Below are positions 18,819 through 27,764 of a stretch of 47,616 nt of DNA, piece after piece. The notes under the pieces are model-generated. The model was not told the DNA's origin. It saw nothing but the letters and a program-made list of their open reading frames with translations, and made no database searches. Source of the DNA: Terriglobia bacterium (GTDB taxonomy: Bacteria; Acidobacteriota; Terriglobia; Bryobacterales; Bryobacteraceae); the NCBI GenBank assembly GCA_021324185.1, contig JAJPJN010000071.1, forward strand, positions 1 to 47,616, read 5' to 3'. Each line of letters begins with the position of its first letter. Position 1 is the stretch's first letter. The position numbers and the translations under genes were made by a program.

Positions 18819-19826
18819 TTACTTCAATGACTGCAGATAAGATACAACCTGCTCGAGTTGCTGGTCATTCAATTTCATACTGGGCATGAGACATCCCGGC
18901 TTGGCCTTTTGCGGATCATCGACCCAGGCGCGTAGATTCTTGGTGTCGTTGACGAGTACGCCAGCGGCCAGAGTCCGTCGGCTCATCAGGTGCGTGAGAT
19001 CGGGACCGAACTTCCCCACCGAGGGCGTGCCCCGGATGTCGTGACAATTCACACATGCCAGAGAACCGAAAACATTCCTGGCGTCGCTCACTTGCGGATC
19101 ATTCTCAGCCGGCCTTTGCTGCTGTTCCGTCCATGTCTTGAAATTCTCCGGCGTGTCGGCGATCACGCGTAAAAGCATCTGCGCGTGCTGCGTACCGCAA
19201 TATTCGGCGCAGTTGCCCACATAAACGCCCGGCACTCGAGGGTCAATCCACGCGTAGTTCACGCGATTCGGAATCAGATCCGTCTTGCCCGCCAGTTCCG
19301 GTATCCAAAAACTGTGGATCACATCGACACTGGTCAGTTCCAAATAAGTGGCTCGCTGGCCATCTGGCGTCGCCGGAACGTGTATTTCGTTTGCCGTGAC
19401 AATTCCATAGTCCGGATACTGCACTTCCCACCACCATTGATGTCCGATCAGCCTCACCTTGAGAGCCTTTGGCGGTGGACTTGCATTTTCAACGCCCGCA
19501 ATCACACGGGCTGAAACGCCGATCAGAACGAAAACGATCAGTATGGGAATAATTGTCCAGGCCGCTTCAATCTGGTTGCTGCCATACACCTGAGGCGGCT
19601 CTTGCGCGCTGTCGTCACTTGGCCGCCGGCGAAAGCGCCACACTGTATACACGATCAGCCCGGCGACCACCACAAAAATGACCGCCGTGACGCCGATTGT
19701 GAAAAGCGCCGCTTCGCGCTCCGCATAGCCGGGCGTACCCATCGGCTTGAAGATGTCGGTAATGCGCCGCTCTGCGACACCCGGAACTTGTACTTGAAGA
19801 TACGCGTTCAGCGCGTGCGCGAACAA
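18819..19826 (-). CDS. coxB: Cytochrome c oxidase subunit II with fused cytochrome c (caa3 type)
   Basis: A 335-residue subunit. After two membrane helices (about 41-62 and 90-110) comes the cupredoxin domain with the CuA ligands His171, Cys206, Glu208, Cys210, His214 and Met217 in CAEYCGTQHAQM. A C-terminal cytochrome c domain with CVNCH at 258-262 marks a caa3 oxidase. The start chosen is a TTG at 19826-19824 preceded by a GAGGGGG ribosome site about 10 bases upstream; an ATG at residue 29 would be an alternative. It is the first gene of the minus-strand respiratory operon, divergent from the STAS gene. Confidence 0.93.
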   Translation of the reverse strand: MFAHALNAYLQVQVPGVAERRITDIFKPMGTPGYAEREAALFTIGVTAVIFVVVAGLIVYTVWRFRRRPSDDSAQEPPQVYGSNQIEAAWTIIPILIVFVLIGVSARVIAGVENASPPPKALKVRLIGHQWWWEVQYPDYGIVTANEIHVPATPDGQRATYLELTSVDVIHSFWIPELAGKTDLIPNRVNYAWIDPRVPGVYVGNCAEYCGTQHAQMLLRVIADTPENFKTWTEQQQRPAENDPQVSDARNVFGSLACVNCHDIRGTPSVGKFGPDLTHLMSRRTLAAGVLVNDTKNLRAWVDDPQKAKPGCLMPSMKLNDQQLEQVVSYLQSLK

Positions 19827-19925
19827 GTTCGTCTTACCCCCTCTCGACGCCGAAACAAATGAGGCAACTTTCCACTTTACGACGCAACTGCGGGCAACAC
19901 AGCAGCAATTTTACTGGCCCGCGGA

Positions 19926-19952
19926 TTGCAAGCTGCCCGCTGTGTTTAGATA
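19926..19952 (+). promoter_or_regulatory. Candidate promoter of the STAS gene
   Basis: TTGCAA (19926-19931) and TAGATA (19947-19952) with a short 15-base spacer. The -10 box ends six bases before the ATG and no ribosome site is present. Confidence 0.3.
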
Positions 19953-19958
19953 CCTATT

Positions 19959-20414
19959 ATGCCTTTAGCAGTCGAGCAGCGGGAGATTGAAAACATCGTC
20001 GTTCTCGATCTGGCGGGCCGCCTGGTGGCTGGTCCGGATGCTGCCGATATGCGTCGTGTTTTCGACCACCTGCAAGCGCAGGGCAGGAACAGAATTGTCC
20101 TGAACCTGAAACATGTTGAGTACATCGATAGCACCGGCCTGGGAACATTGGTGATCGGGCACTCGGCTGCAGCCGATTCAGGCGGCGCCATGAAGCTTCT
20201 GCATCTTTCCAAACGCAGCGCGCAGCTCCTGATATTGACGAAGCTATCGACCGTGTTTGAAATTTATGACGACGAGCAGTCGGCGATCAACAGCTTTTTC
20301 CCCGAGCGCGAGATCAAGCGCTTCGACATTCTCGAATTTGTGAAGAGCCACGAGGGACAGAAGCAAAAAATCGGTTCCGAGCCAGCCTCGGAGACAAAGC
20401 CAGGCGAGAGCTAG
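19959..20414 (+). CDS. STAS-domain protein (anti-sigma factor antagonist-like)
   Basis: A 151-residue protein. Residues 1-110 form a STAS fold with VEYIDSTGLGTLVIG, in which the Ser of DSTG is the usual phosphorylation site of SpoIIAA/RsbV proteins. A C-terminal extension of about 30 charged residues (KSHEGQKQKIGSEPASETK) follows. Such proteins bind anti-sigma kinases and release sigma factors in a partner-switching pathway. No anti-sigma kinase is encoded beside it. A TAGATA element ends 6 bases before the ATG and no ribosome site is seen, so the mRNA may be leaderless. Confidence 0.85.
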   Translation: MPLAVEQREIENIVVLDLAGRLVAGPDAADMRRVFDHLQAQGRNRIVLNLKHVEYIDSTGLGTLVIGHSAAADSGGAMKLLHLSKRSAQLLILTKLSTVFEIYDDEQSAINSFFPEREIKRFDILEFVKSHEGQKQKIGSEPASETKPGES

Positions 20415-20854
20415 CGAAACACAACCAGCGTCTACGGCAACCGAATTGCTCTAGAACTGGCATGATGACAGGCAGAGCAGAAGAGCTGATCGCAATTGAA
20501 CACGAAACGCCTCTCTGCCGCGACGAAGCGAACGATGCAGCCGAAATACCTTGCCACGTGTTATGCGGGCATGTCGGCTTTGCACCGGTAGAAGCAACAT
20601 CTTCCGCAGTGTCGCTTCGGCGGGATACTCGACCGCACGCACTTCAAGCACGCGCGCTGGAGCCGATCACTCGCTTCTTTTGGGAAAAACAAAACCTGCT
20701 CGGACCTCAGCAGCGGATGCTCCTACAAACTTTGTTCTGCACCGCCGCTGTTGCCTACTGTTATCTGTTTCGTTTTGCTACTGCCTGGCTTTGATTCGGC
20801 CGGAACGATCGCTGGGCGCTCGAAGCAGGAAGCGCCGCCTGGAAAGCCAGCGCC
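20415..20854. other. 440-base stretch without a convincing gene
   Basis: Open frames occur on both strands (for example 20462-20794 plus), but none has a ribosome site, a family motif or the codon pattern of the neighbours. An inverted repeat (GGCGCT and AGCGCC around 20817-20836) and a second imperfect hairpin directly after the stop of the minus-strand gene at 20855 could help end transcription, though no T-run follows. I recognise nothing else in it. Confidence 0.4.
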
Positions 20855-21487
20855 TCAGTGCAGATCAAGCGACATGTTCACGATTTCGAACTGAAAGCGC
20901 TCCGGCGGAAGGCTGGAGATCGGGCTGGGCGTCATGTCCTGCCAGGTGCGGAAAGCCGTGTGCGCGACGGAATTATTTAGATAAAACAGAAACTGGTCGG
21001 TACAGCAGCGAATCGGCGGCATCTGGCGGAATGCCAGCCGCAATCCCACGGCTTTTTCGAGTTCGACGCCTTCCGTCGGAACGGCCTTGTCCTCGAGCAG
21101 CGTAACGAAACTGCTGCGGCCCGCATGCGGCCAGATATCGCTCTTAAGCAAGTTGCGCAGCTCAACGCGCGTGCCAAACGTAATTTCGCACTGCCGTATC
21201 CATTCGATAACCGCGTCGCCCCAGTGCCAGTGGCTCAACAGCCCGAGATATTGATCGACCAGGTTCAACGCCAAATCCATTTTGCGCCGTTCAATCGACT
21301 CTTCGTCCACCAGCTTGTCGGCCGCAACGGGCGGGACCATGTCTTCCTGCTCGATGATTTCGCTTGCGATGCACATCATTTTGTCGAGCCGCTTTACCTC
21401 CGGAACGGTTTTCACCAGGAGCGGCGGGAGATCGTGCGTTCGCCCTCCCGGTACCTCAACAAACCTTCTATCGCCAATGATGTCCAT
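20855..21487 (-). CDS. Hypothetical protein, family not recognised
   Basis: A 210-residue protein with ATG at 21487 behind a GAGG ribosome site. No signal peptide or membrane helix is visible. The middle is acidic and helical (EIIEQEDMVPPVAADKLVDEESIERRKMD), followed by a Trp-rich segment SHWHWGDAVIEWIRQCEITFG. The C-terminal part looks beta-rich and ends in FQFEIVNMSLDLH. It is probably soluble and cytoplasmic. It stands alone between a gene-poor stretch and a 279-base gap. I do not recognise a family and give no function. Confidence 0.6.
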   Translation of the reverse strand: MDIIGDRRFVEVPGGRTHDLPPLLVKTVPEVKRLDKMMCIASEIIEQEDMVPPVAADKLVDEESIERRKMDLALNLVDQYLGLLSHWHWGDAVIEWIRQCEITFGTRVELRNLLKSDIWPHAGRSSFVTLLEDKAVPTEGVELEKAVGLRLAFRQMPPIRCCTDQFLFYLNNSVAHTAFRTWQDMTPSPISSLPPERFQFEIVNMSLDLH

Positions 21488-21766
21488 ACCAACCTCGGAT
21501 CCAGTCGTATCGATTGCTCTTCGACAACCCGGTCGAGTACCTCTAACCAGCCCGGCACTGCATTGCGCGATGGCTTGGCAAGGCCGCGCTATTGACTCTC
21601 AATTGTAAAGACGTTATTCGCTAACTTCAAGTTGCTCAAGCACGTCTTCTAGTACTAAGTACGAAATTCAGTGAAAATGTTTTAAATTATCTTCACCTTT
21701 TAGCAGCGGACCCATACAACTGCTAGCGGTCGCCTCAATGGCCCTCAAGTTATCCTGAAGACACAT

Positions 21767-23542
21767 ATGCAAGTGTTGGGCCGAATTGTGGCCCTGTCGT
21801 TCGTATCGGCAATATTTCCGGCTTTTGCAGCTACGCTGCCTGCCTGTTCCAACAATGCAAAAACATTCCTGCCTTGCGAGTTGACGTTCTCTTGGCAACC
21901 AGCCGAGCTTCCCCCGAACGCATCACCCTACAAGGACGAATTGTTGAACGTCGAGTTCCGTTCGCCCAATCATGTGACTTATCTCATGCATGCCTTCTGG
22001 CCCGGCGGGCAATCGCTCAAGGTGCGATTCAGCCCCACCGAAGCCGGCCAGTGGACCTACCGGATCACCAGCGCTCTGAAGCGATTCGATAATCAGGAGG
22101 CCACGTTCAACGTTTCAGATAGCGGCCTGCCGGGCTTTGTGGGGGTGGCGAACTTGCGCCACTGGTGGACAACAAACAAGCAGCCGCATCTTTGGCTTGC
22201 GGCCGCTGCGCCGCTATTGCAGTTGGATCAATCAGGCTTCGAGAACTGGCTCGATGCGCGCAAACACGACGGTTTCACGCACATCCGCGCGACACTCCTG
22301 ACGCTCGGCGCAAGCTCCAAACCACTCACCTCCGGCGCGCTGCCGGACATGGCCTATTTCGACGCGCTCGATGACCGCCTCCTGGCAGCCGATGTGCGCG
22401 GATTTGCCCTCGATCTGTTGCTTGCCGGCGATGGATTCATTCACTCCGGCGCATTCGGATCCTGGGAGCAACGCGATGCGCTCGTTCGTTATTTGGTGGC
22501 GCGCTACGGCGGTCTGAACGTCACATGGCAAGGCATCGAGCACTACGAGGACATTCCCGGCGGCCGCGCGCTCCTCAAAGATCTGAATGCGTCATTGCAG
22601 AAATACGACTCGTTCCGGCATCCGCGCTCCACCGACGCACGGACATCTTCATCGCCATTGGTTTCCGATGGCTGGATGAATTACATGATCGAGGCGGTAG
22701 AAAATCCGCAATTCGGCGCGGTCGAGCATCAGTTCACCGAGCAGCCGGAAATACATATCATCAACGCGACGGATCCGGAATCCTTCCGCCATCAGCTCTG
22801 GAGTAGTACTACAAACGGCGAGTACCCCAGCGTCTCCTATGAGTCACTACGAAACGAAGCCAATGTGCGTGCGGTGCAGACCTGGGTGAAAGTTGTGTCC
22901 GACACGCGACATTGGGAATTTGAACCCTACTTTGATGTCGATGGAGCACGCGCCGTCGGATTGGCGGAGATCGGCTACATCGCGTATGCCCAGAATCCAG
23001 GCATTGTGGAAATCAACTTCGACAGGCATAAGTACACGCCCATCTGGATCAATCCGGCAACCGGCGAAGAAATTGTTGAGAAGAACTGGCGCGGAGAGGT
23101 CTTCAGCCGGCCGACGCCGGACAACTCGCATGATTGGATCTTGGATATTGAGCGCGAAGGGCACAAAGAATCCATGCTGCGTTCCGTCCGCTTCGAATCC
23201 ATCGACCCGCCGGTGCAGGAAGTGGAGACCGACACGGCCAAGATTCCCTTTGATGTTGTGGAACCGGCCGGAGATCAAATCAACACGCAGCAGCCGGTTC
23301 CGTTCCGAATCAAACTCACGCGCTCCAATCGCGCCAGCCGCACCATGCAATACATTTGGTGGGGCGAAGTAGTCGCCAACGGCGCGGGCGCACGCCTGCT
23401 GGGAGTAGGGCCAAATGGCACTTTTGCGATTCCCGGCGATTTGATCAAAGAGCCCGGCCAGACGCTCAGTTTGCGTGTCCAGGCGATCAACGCGAACGGC
23501 AAAGCGTATGAGATCGATAAGGTGTATCAGCTCACCCCGTGA
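21767..23542 (+). CDS. Secreted DUF5060-domain glycoside-hydrolase-like protein
   Basis: A 591-residue exported protein. A signal peptide (to about residue 21, AFA) is followed by a beta domain with VEFRSPNHVTYLMHAFWPGGQSLKVRFSPTEAGQWTYRITSA, the DUF5060 pattern found at the start of DUF4038/apiosidase-type hydrolases. Next is a TIM-barrel-like region in which LWLAAAAPLLQ and DARKHDGFTHIRATLL resemble the DUF4038 start. A C-terminal beta region follows. I cannot confirm catalytic acids, so it may be a diverged or non-catalytic relative. Its stop overlaps the tsaB start in GTGA. Confidence 0.7.
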   Translation: MQVLGRIVALSFVSAIFPAFAATLPACSNNAKTFLPCELTFSWQPAELPPNASPYKDELLNVEFRSPNHVTYLMHAFWPGGQSLKVRFSPTEAGQWTYRITSALKRFDNQEATFNVSDSGLPGFVGVANLRHWWTTNKQPHLWLAAAAPLLQLDQSGFENWLDARKHDGFTHIRATLLTLGASSKPLTSGALPDMAYFDALDDRLLAADVRGFALDLLLAGDGFIHSGAFGSWEQRDALVRYLVARYGGLNVTWQGIEHYEDIPGGRALLKDLNASLQKYDSFRHPRSTDARTSSSPLVSDGWMNYMIEAVENPQFGAVEHQFTEQPEIHIINATDPESFRHQLWSSTTNGEYPSVSYESLRNEANVRAVQTWVKVVSDTRHWEFEPYFDVDGARAVGLAEIGYIAYAQNPGIVEINFDRHKYTPIWINPATGEEIVEKNWRGEVFSRPTPDNSHDWILDIEREGHKESMLRSVRFESIDPPVQEVETDTAKIPFDVVEPAGDQINTQQPVPFRIKLTRSNRASRTMQYIWWGEVVANGAGARLLGVGPNGTFAIPGDLIKEPGQTLSLRVQAINANGKAYEIDKVYQLTP

Positions 23543-24153
23543 CCATCCTTGCTCTCGATACGACTTCCCGGACAGGCGGCGTTGCGATTCGAAGCCATGG
23601 CAAAACAGTCGCTGCGATTTCACTCGAGGCTCCGGACGGCTTCGCGCATGTGCTTTTTCCCGCAATCGAACGAGCCTTAGGCGAAGCGCATTTGCGTTTG
23701 GAAGAGGTCGACTGCTTTGCGGCCGCGAGTGGCCCCGGATCATTCACGGGAGTGCGCGTCGGATTGTCGGCAGTGAAGGGACTGGCCGCGGCAACGGGAA
23801 AGCCGGCGGTGGCTGTTTCGAACCTGAAGGCCCTCGCAACATTCGGTGCCCGCGCATGGCGCGCCACTATTCTGGATGCACGCAGAAACCAAGCGTATGT
23901 AGCGGTTTACGATGCCGGTCTGAACGCCGTGGTTCCGGAATCTGTTGGGAACCTTTCGGAGTGGCTGCAGAGCCTGCCGGAAGGCGAATACGAGTTCATA
24001 GGGCTCGATCGTGGCGCGTTTCAACCGCCTCGCGATCTGGCCGCCGCCGTAGCCCAAGTGGCCGAAAATTCGGAGTGGAGCGACCCTGCGGTGCTCGATG
24101 CCAACTACGTGCGGCGATCGGATGCCGAGCTGTTCTGGAAAGAGGATCGCTAA
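23539..24153 (+). CDS. tsaB: tRNA threonylcarbamoyladenosine biosynthesis protein TsaB
   Basis: A 204-residue TsaB. With TsaD and TsaE it transfers the threonylcarbamoyl group to A37 of ANN-decoding tRNAs. The opening ILALDTTSRTGGVAI and the hallmark GPGSFTGVRVGLSAVKGLA are both clear. The ASKHA fold lacks the metal-binding histidines of TsaD, as expected. The GTG start lies in GTGA with the preceding stop. The 3' end overlaps the convergent protease gene by 4 bases. Confidence 0.95.
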   Translation: MTILALDTTSRTGGVAIRSHGKTVAAISLEAPDGFAHVLFPAIERALGEAHLRLEEVDCFAAASGPGSFTGVRVGLSAVKGLAAATGKPAVAVSNLKALATFGARAWRATILDARRNQAYVAVYDAGLNAVVPESVGNLSEWLQSLPEGEYEFIGLDRGAFQPPRDLAAAVAQVAENSEWSDPAVLDANYVRRSDAELFWKEDR

Positions 24154-25052
24154 TGCAGCAGGAAGAGCATTCTGGCTTTATTGAGCGCGAACCAGCTTAA
24201 GAAGCCGTTCCCGATGACCATCGCGATGAAATAGTAGCCGATTGCTTCGCGAGCTTGCGCCGGGAAGTCGCGCTTCCACAGGCGGTAGGCAACGCCGATC
24301 GCCACCAGAATAAACAGCATTTCCTTCAGCGTGAAAAACAGTACCACGCTCACCAGCAGCACGGCCCAGCGCGCCTGTGCTCCAAGCGCGGACATGGCCG
24401 GAGCGCCATCGAAAATAAATACCGGAATGAGATTCAACAGGTTGATCCAACCGGCAAAGTGCGCCAACGCCAGCCATACTCCCTGGCCCGTGGCCAGAAA
24501 AATGCCGTAAGAGATAAGCCCGGAAAGCAATCCGAACAGCGGGCCGGCAAGAGCGATCTGGGCGCGAACGGAGGGGTCGACGTTTGCGCCGCGCCATTTC
24601 ACAAAGGCGCCGAAGCCGGGGAGGAACATCGGTAATTCGGCGGCGAAGCCGAAGCGGCGGACAGCCAGATAATGCCCCATTTCGTGCAGCAGCACGGAAC
24701 CGGTCAGGCCAATGGCAAACCACCAACCAAACAGGCTCCAATAGACACCCACAAAGGCGAGTATGCTGATGAGGAACTTGCCCTTCGTGAGGATGATGGA
24801 GCCGTACTTCACGATGGCGGCCAGAACGACACCAATGGGCCCCAGACGCTTTTTCCAGTTGGTCTCCGGCTTGGGGGCTAGCTGGGCGTCGATGCTGGCG
24901 ATTTCGCGCTGAACGGCGGCGCGCTCGGGAGCGTCGGACGGAAGAAGGTTCGAAATCGCTATCCAGTGCTCGCGGGCGGCATGAAGTTGGCCGATGGCGC
25001 GCAATTGCCGGGCGCGGCTGGCGAGATCGTGGATTTCCTGGGTTACTGCCAA
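24150..25052 (-). CDS. Site-2-protease-family (M50) membrane metalloprotease
   Basis: A 300-residue protein. The first 70 residues form a soluble helical domain. Membrane helices carry the zinc motif HEMGH (His123-His127) and the second motif NLIPVFIFDGAPA, whose Asp is the third ligand. Length and layout match bacterial intramembrane M50 proteases that cut membrane-anchored regulators, though the natural substrate is unknown. It lies 14 bases behind the Met-sulfoxide reductase gene and is probably in the same transcript as that gene and the QueG fusion. Confidence 0.9.
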   Translation of the reverse strand: MAVTQEIHDLASRARQLRAIGQLHAAREHWIAISNLLPSDAPERAAVQREIASIDAQLAPKPETNWKKRLGPIGVVLAAIVKYGSIILTKGKFLISILAFVGVYWSLFGWWFAIGLTGSVLLHEMGHYLAVRRFGFAAELPMFLPGFGAFVKWRGANVDPSVRAQIALAGPLFGLLSGLISYGIFLATGQGVWLALAHFAGWINLLNLIPVFIFDGAPAMSALGAQARWAVLLVSVVLFFTLKEMLFILVAIGVAYRLWKRDFPAQAREAIGYYFIAMVIGNGFLSWFALNKARMLFLLH

Positions 25053-25066
25053 ACTCCAGTTTACGG

Positions 25067-25597
25067 TTAGCTATCGGCGGCGCCCTCGCTCAGGTCGGGC
25101 AGATCATTCGTAGTCTGCGAATGGAGGAAAACAGATATCACCGATTCGAGTCCCTCCTGATCCTCTTCATCAAAACGGTTCAGGCTGGGGCTGTCGATGT
25201 CGAGCACGCCAAGCACTCTCCCCCAGTTCAGCAGGGGAACAACGATTTCCGAACGCGAGGCGGTGTCGCAGGCGATATGGCCGGGAAAACGGTCGACGTC
25301 CGGAACGATCAGCGTTTTCTCCTGCTCGGCGGCAGTGCCACAAGCGCCTTTCCCGAGCGGGATGCGCACGCAGGCAGGCCGCCCTTGGAAGGGACCCAGG
25401 ACCAGTTCCTCGCCTTGGGCAATGTAAAATCCCACCCAGTTCACATCCGGCAAGGTATGAAACAGCAACGCGGCTGTATTTGCCGCATTAGCCACGAAAT
25501 TCGCCTCTTCGCCGATCAGCTCCTGTAGCTGCTCGCAAATCCTTTGATAAAAAGCGGTTTTCGGCTGGGCCGGCTCAACGCGCTCTAAAGTTTTCAT
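25067..25597 (-). CDS. msrC: Free methionine-(R)-sulfoxide reductase (GAF domain)
   Basis: A 176-residue single-GAF protein. It reduces free Met-R-sulfoxide in the cytoplasm with thioredoxin. The three family cysteines are Cys76 (PACVRI), Cys86 (GKGACGTAAE) and Cys110 (PGHIACD), with the spacing of the characterised Escherichia coli enzyme. SEIVVPL and the WVGFYI segment also match. The ATG overlaps the stop of the QueG fusion in ATGA, so the two are translated together. Confidence 0.94.
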   Translation of the reverse strand: MKTLERVEPAQPKTAFYQRICEQLQELIGEEANFVANAANTAALLFHTLPDVNWVGFYIAQGEELVLGPFQGRPACVRIPLGKGACGTAAEQEKTLIVPDVDRFPGHIACDTASRSEIVVPLLNWGRVLGVLDIDSPSLNRFDEEDQEGLESVISVFLHSQTTNDLPDLSEGAADS

Positions 25598-27726
25598 GCA
25601 TTTGCTCTCTTCCGTTTGTAAGGACTGGCTATGTAGCTCCTAGCTTCCAGCGCAGCGGCAGAATTCGGAGCCGCTTTCTCTGCTTCGCCATAGGCGTCCA
25701 CGGCCTCGCGGTGGTTACCTTTCAGGTCATAAACCTGCCCCAGCCTTAGCCACGTCATAACAGTGGTATTCAAATCAAGCTCATCGGCGGATTGCGTAAC
25801 TTGCTTTAGATCCCCCAGCGCGGCATCCAGATCGCCGTACCAAAACAGCAGGTTTCCCCTCAAATATTCGATCTTCCCCGGCGGCAAATCTTTATACCCC
25901 GTCGCGCCTTCATCCCTCCACCGCTGCACCTGCGCAAGAACCTTCAATGCCGCGCTCTTATCTCCCAGATCGCTGTACATCTGTACCATTTCGAATCGCA
26001 GCAGGTAATTGGCCGGAAAACGCTTGCACAGGTCTTCCAGTAAGCTAATGGCCTGTCTTGCCCGATGCTCCCGCCGGTAGATCGCGGCCAGCAACACTTC
26101 GGCATCGTATTTGTTCACGATGCCGTGACCGGCCACATCTTCAAGTTGCCGGATGCCGCCCTCTTTATCACCATGGAAACCGCCCAGAAAACCGAGCGCG
26201 CGCATGTAGAACGGAAGACTGCCCACCACATATTCATTCAGCCCAAGGATCAGCCGCGCATCCACGAAACACGGATCAATCTGCACGATCCGCTCATCGG
26301 CTTTCCGCGCGGCGGTCGCTTCGCGCAGCGCGGCGGTCCAGGCTTTCTCGACTAAGAACAGGTAGTTTGCTTCCAGGCCGTGCGCAACGCCGAGTGCGTA
26401 TAGCGCGCCTACATCTTTCGGGTCGTTTCGCAGCCGCTCCGTGCAGATTTTTTTGGCTTGCGTGATGGCCGCGGCAAAGCGCTGCTTGTCTTGCTCCGAA
26501 ATTTCCATTTTCGGGCGGCGCAGAAATGGATTCGTGCCGCTCACCAACTCGCTTTCGAGCGCGCCGTCCCGAAACATTTCGCGGTAGAGGATCGCCTGGG
26601 CAACGTGGTTGTATCCATCGGGCTCGTCCGGGTGCGCTTTGACCTGCTCTTCGAAAGAGTGCAGCGCCTCGTCGAACTGGTTGTTGTAGAAATAGACAAA
26701 CCCGGGGTTCTGAAGCGGATCTTGGGATCTAAAATCTGCCGCCTTGCCCAGCCCTGCCAGCAGGCACAAAACGCCCAGCAGTCCAAGCGAATTTCTTAAG
26801 GCATTCATGACATTACGACGGAAACCGGTGTACTTGGCTCGCTTTACGGGCGACCGGCGGAAGCGGCCGCCGAACCCCTCTTCGCCGAGGGTCGAAAGTT
26901 CTTCGAGACTCGGAGCAAACGCGCGCGGCTCAAAAACACCTTCATCAACTACAGGCGCCCGGCGATTCCAGGGGCACACATCCTGGCAGATGTCGCAGCC
27001 GAAGACATGGTTGCCCACGGGCGCTTCTAACTCCGGGGGAATCGACCCCCGCTTCTCGATGGTCAGGTATGAGATGCACGCGCGCGCGTCAATGTTCCAG
27101 CCACCCTCGGGCGCCGGGACAATGGCGGCAGTGGGACAGGCGTCAATGCAGCGGGTGCAAGTGCCGCAACGGTCGGGGGACGGCCGATCGGGCGCGAACG
27201 GAATGGAAAGCAGAAGCTCCCCAAGAAAGAACCACGAGCCTTGCCGCTCGTGAATCAGGCACGTGTTTTTGCCGATCCACCCCAGGCCGGCGGCGCCTGC
27301 ATAAGATCGCTCCAGTAAAGGCGCCGTATCAACGCAGATCTTCCACTCGAACGGTTGCTTGTGCACCTGCGCAATCTTGCTGACCAGCTTTTCTAATCCA
27401 TCGCGCAGCACGTCATGATAATCGTCACCCCACGCATAACGCGAAATCCAACCCCGGCCCGGCTCTTTGAATTGAGTGGAGTACGGGTAGGGCGTGTTAT
27501 AGAGCTTGCCCACACAAATGATGCTTTGTGCCGAATCCAACAAATTGCGGGGATCGTTACGCATATCGCCGCGCCTGTCGGTAAGGTATTGCATTTCGCC
27601 GGCCATACCGGCTGCGCGCCAGCTTTCAAAACGAGCGAAGTCGCCGAGCGGCAGAGCCGCGGCGATGCCGGCCAATTCGAAGCCGCATTCGCCGGCAAGT
27701 GCTTTCACCTGTTCGGCCGTAATCAC
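25594..27726 (-). CDS. queG: Epoxyqueuosine reductase QueG fused in frame to a TPR protein
   Basis: A 710-residue chain. Residues 1-305 are QueG, which converts epoxyqueuosine to queuosine in tRNA with cobalamin and two [4Fe-4S] clusters. Asp133 (CVDTAPLLER) and the cysteines 187, 190, 193, 197, 217, 244, 247 and 251 are all present. The QueG end (SPVKRAKYTGFRRNV) passes without a stop into MNALRNSLGLLGVLCLLAGLG (from residue 307), which looks like a signal peptide or membrane helix. About 380 residues of TPR-like helical repeats follow. QueG normally ends near 310-380 residues. The TPR part may be fused, or may also start separately at the ATG at 26808. No strong ribosome site precedes that ATG. 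Confidence 0.88.
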   Translation of the reverse strand: MITAEQVKALAGECGFELAGIAAALPLGDFARFESWRAAGMAGEMQYLTDRRGDMRNDPRNLLDSAQSIICVGKLYNTPYPYSTQFKEPGRGWISRYAWGDDYHDVLRDGLEKLVSKIAQVHKQPFEWKICVDTAPLLERSYAGAAGLGWIGKNTCLIHERQGSWFFLGELLLSIPFAPDRPSPDRCGTCTRCIDACPTAAIVPAPEGGWNIDARACISYLTIEKRGSIPPELEAPVGNHVFGCDICQDVCPWNRRAPVVDEGVFEPRAFAPSLEELSTLGEEGFGGRFRRSPVKRAKYTGFRRNVMNALRNSLGLLGVLCLLAGLGKAADFRSQDPLQNPGFVYFYNNQFDEALHSFEEQVKAHPDEPDGYNHVAQAILYREMFRDGALESELVSGTNPFLRRPKMEISEQDKQRFAAAITQAKKICTERLRNDPKDVGALYALGVAHGLEANYLFLVEKAWTAALREATAARKADERIVQIDPCFVDARLILGLNEYVVGSLPFYMRALGFLGGFHGDKEGGIRQLEDVAGHGIVNKYDAEVLLAAIYRREHRARQAISLLEDLCKRFPANYLLRFEMVQMYSDLGDKSAALKVLAQVQRWRDEGATGYKDLPPGKIEYLRGNLLFWYGDLDAALGDLKQVTQSADELDLNTTVMTWLRLGQVYDLKGNHREAVDAYGEAEKAAPNSAAALEARSYIASPYKRKRANA

Positions 27727-27764
27727 TGGGTTATTTTCCGCACAGAGCGGGAGCTAATCACCCG

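Noticed and set aside
20462-20794. 110-residue plus-strand open frame
   Set aside because: It has no ribosome site, no motif and overlaps other equally weak frames; kept as an unassigned stretch.
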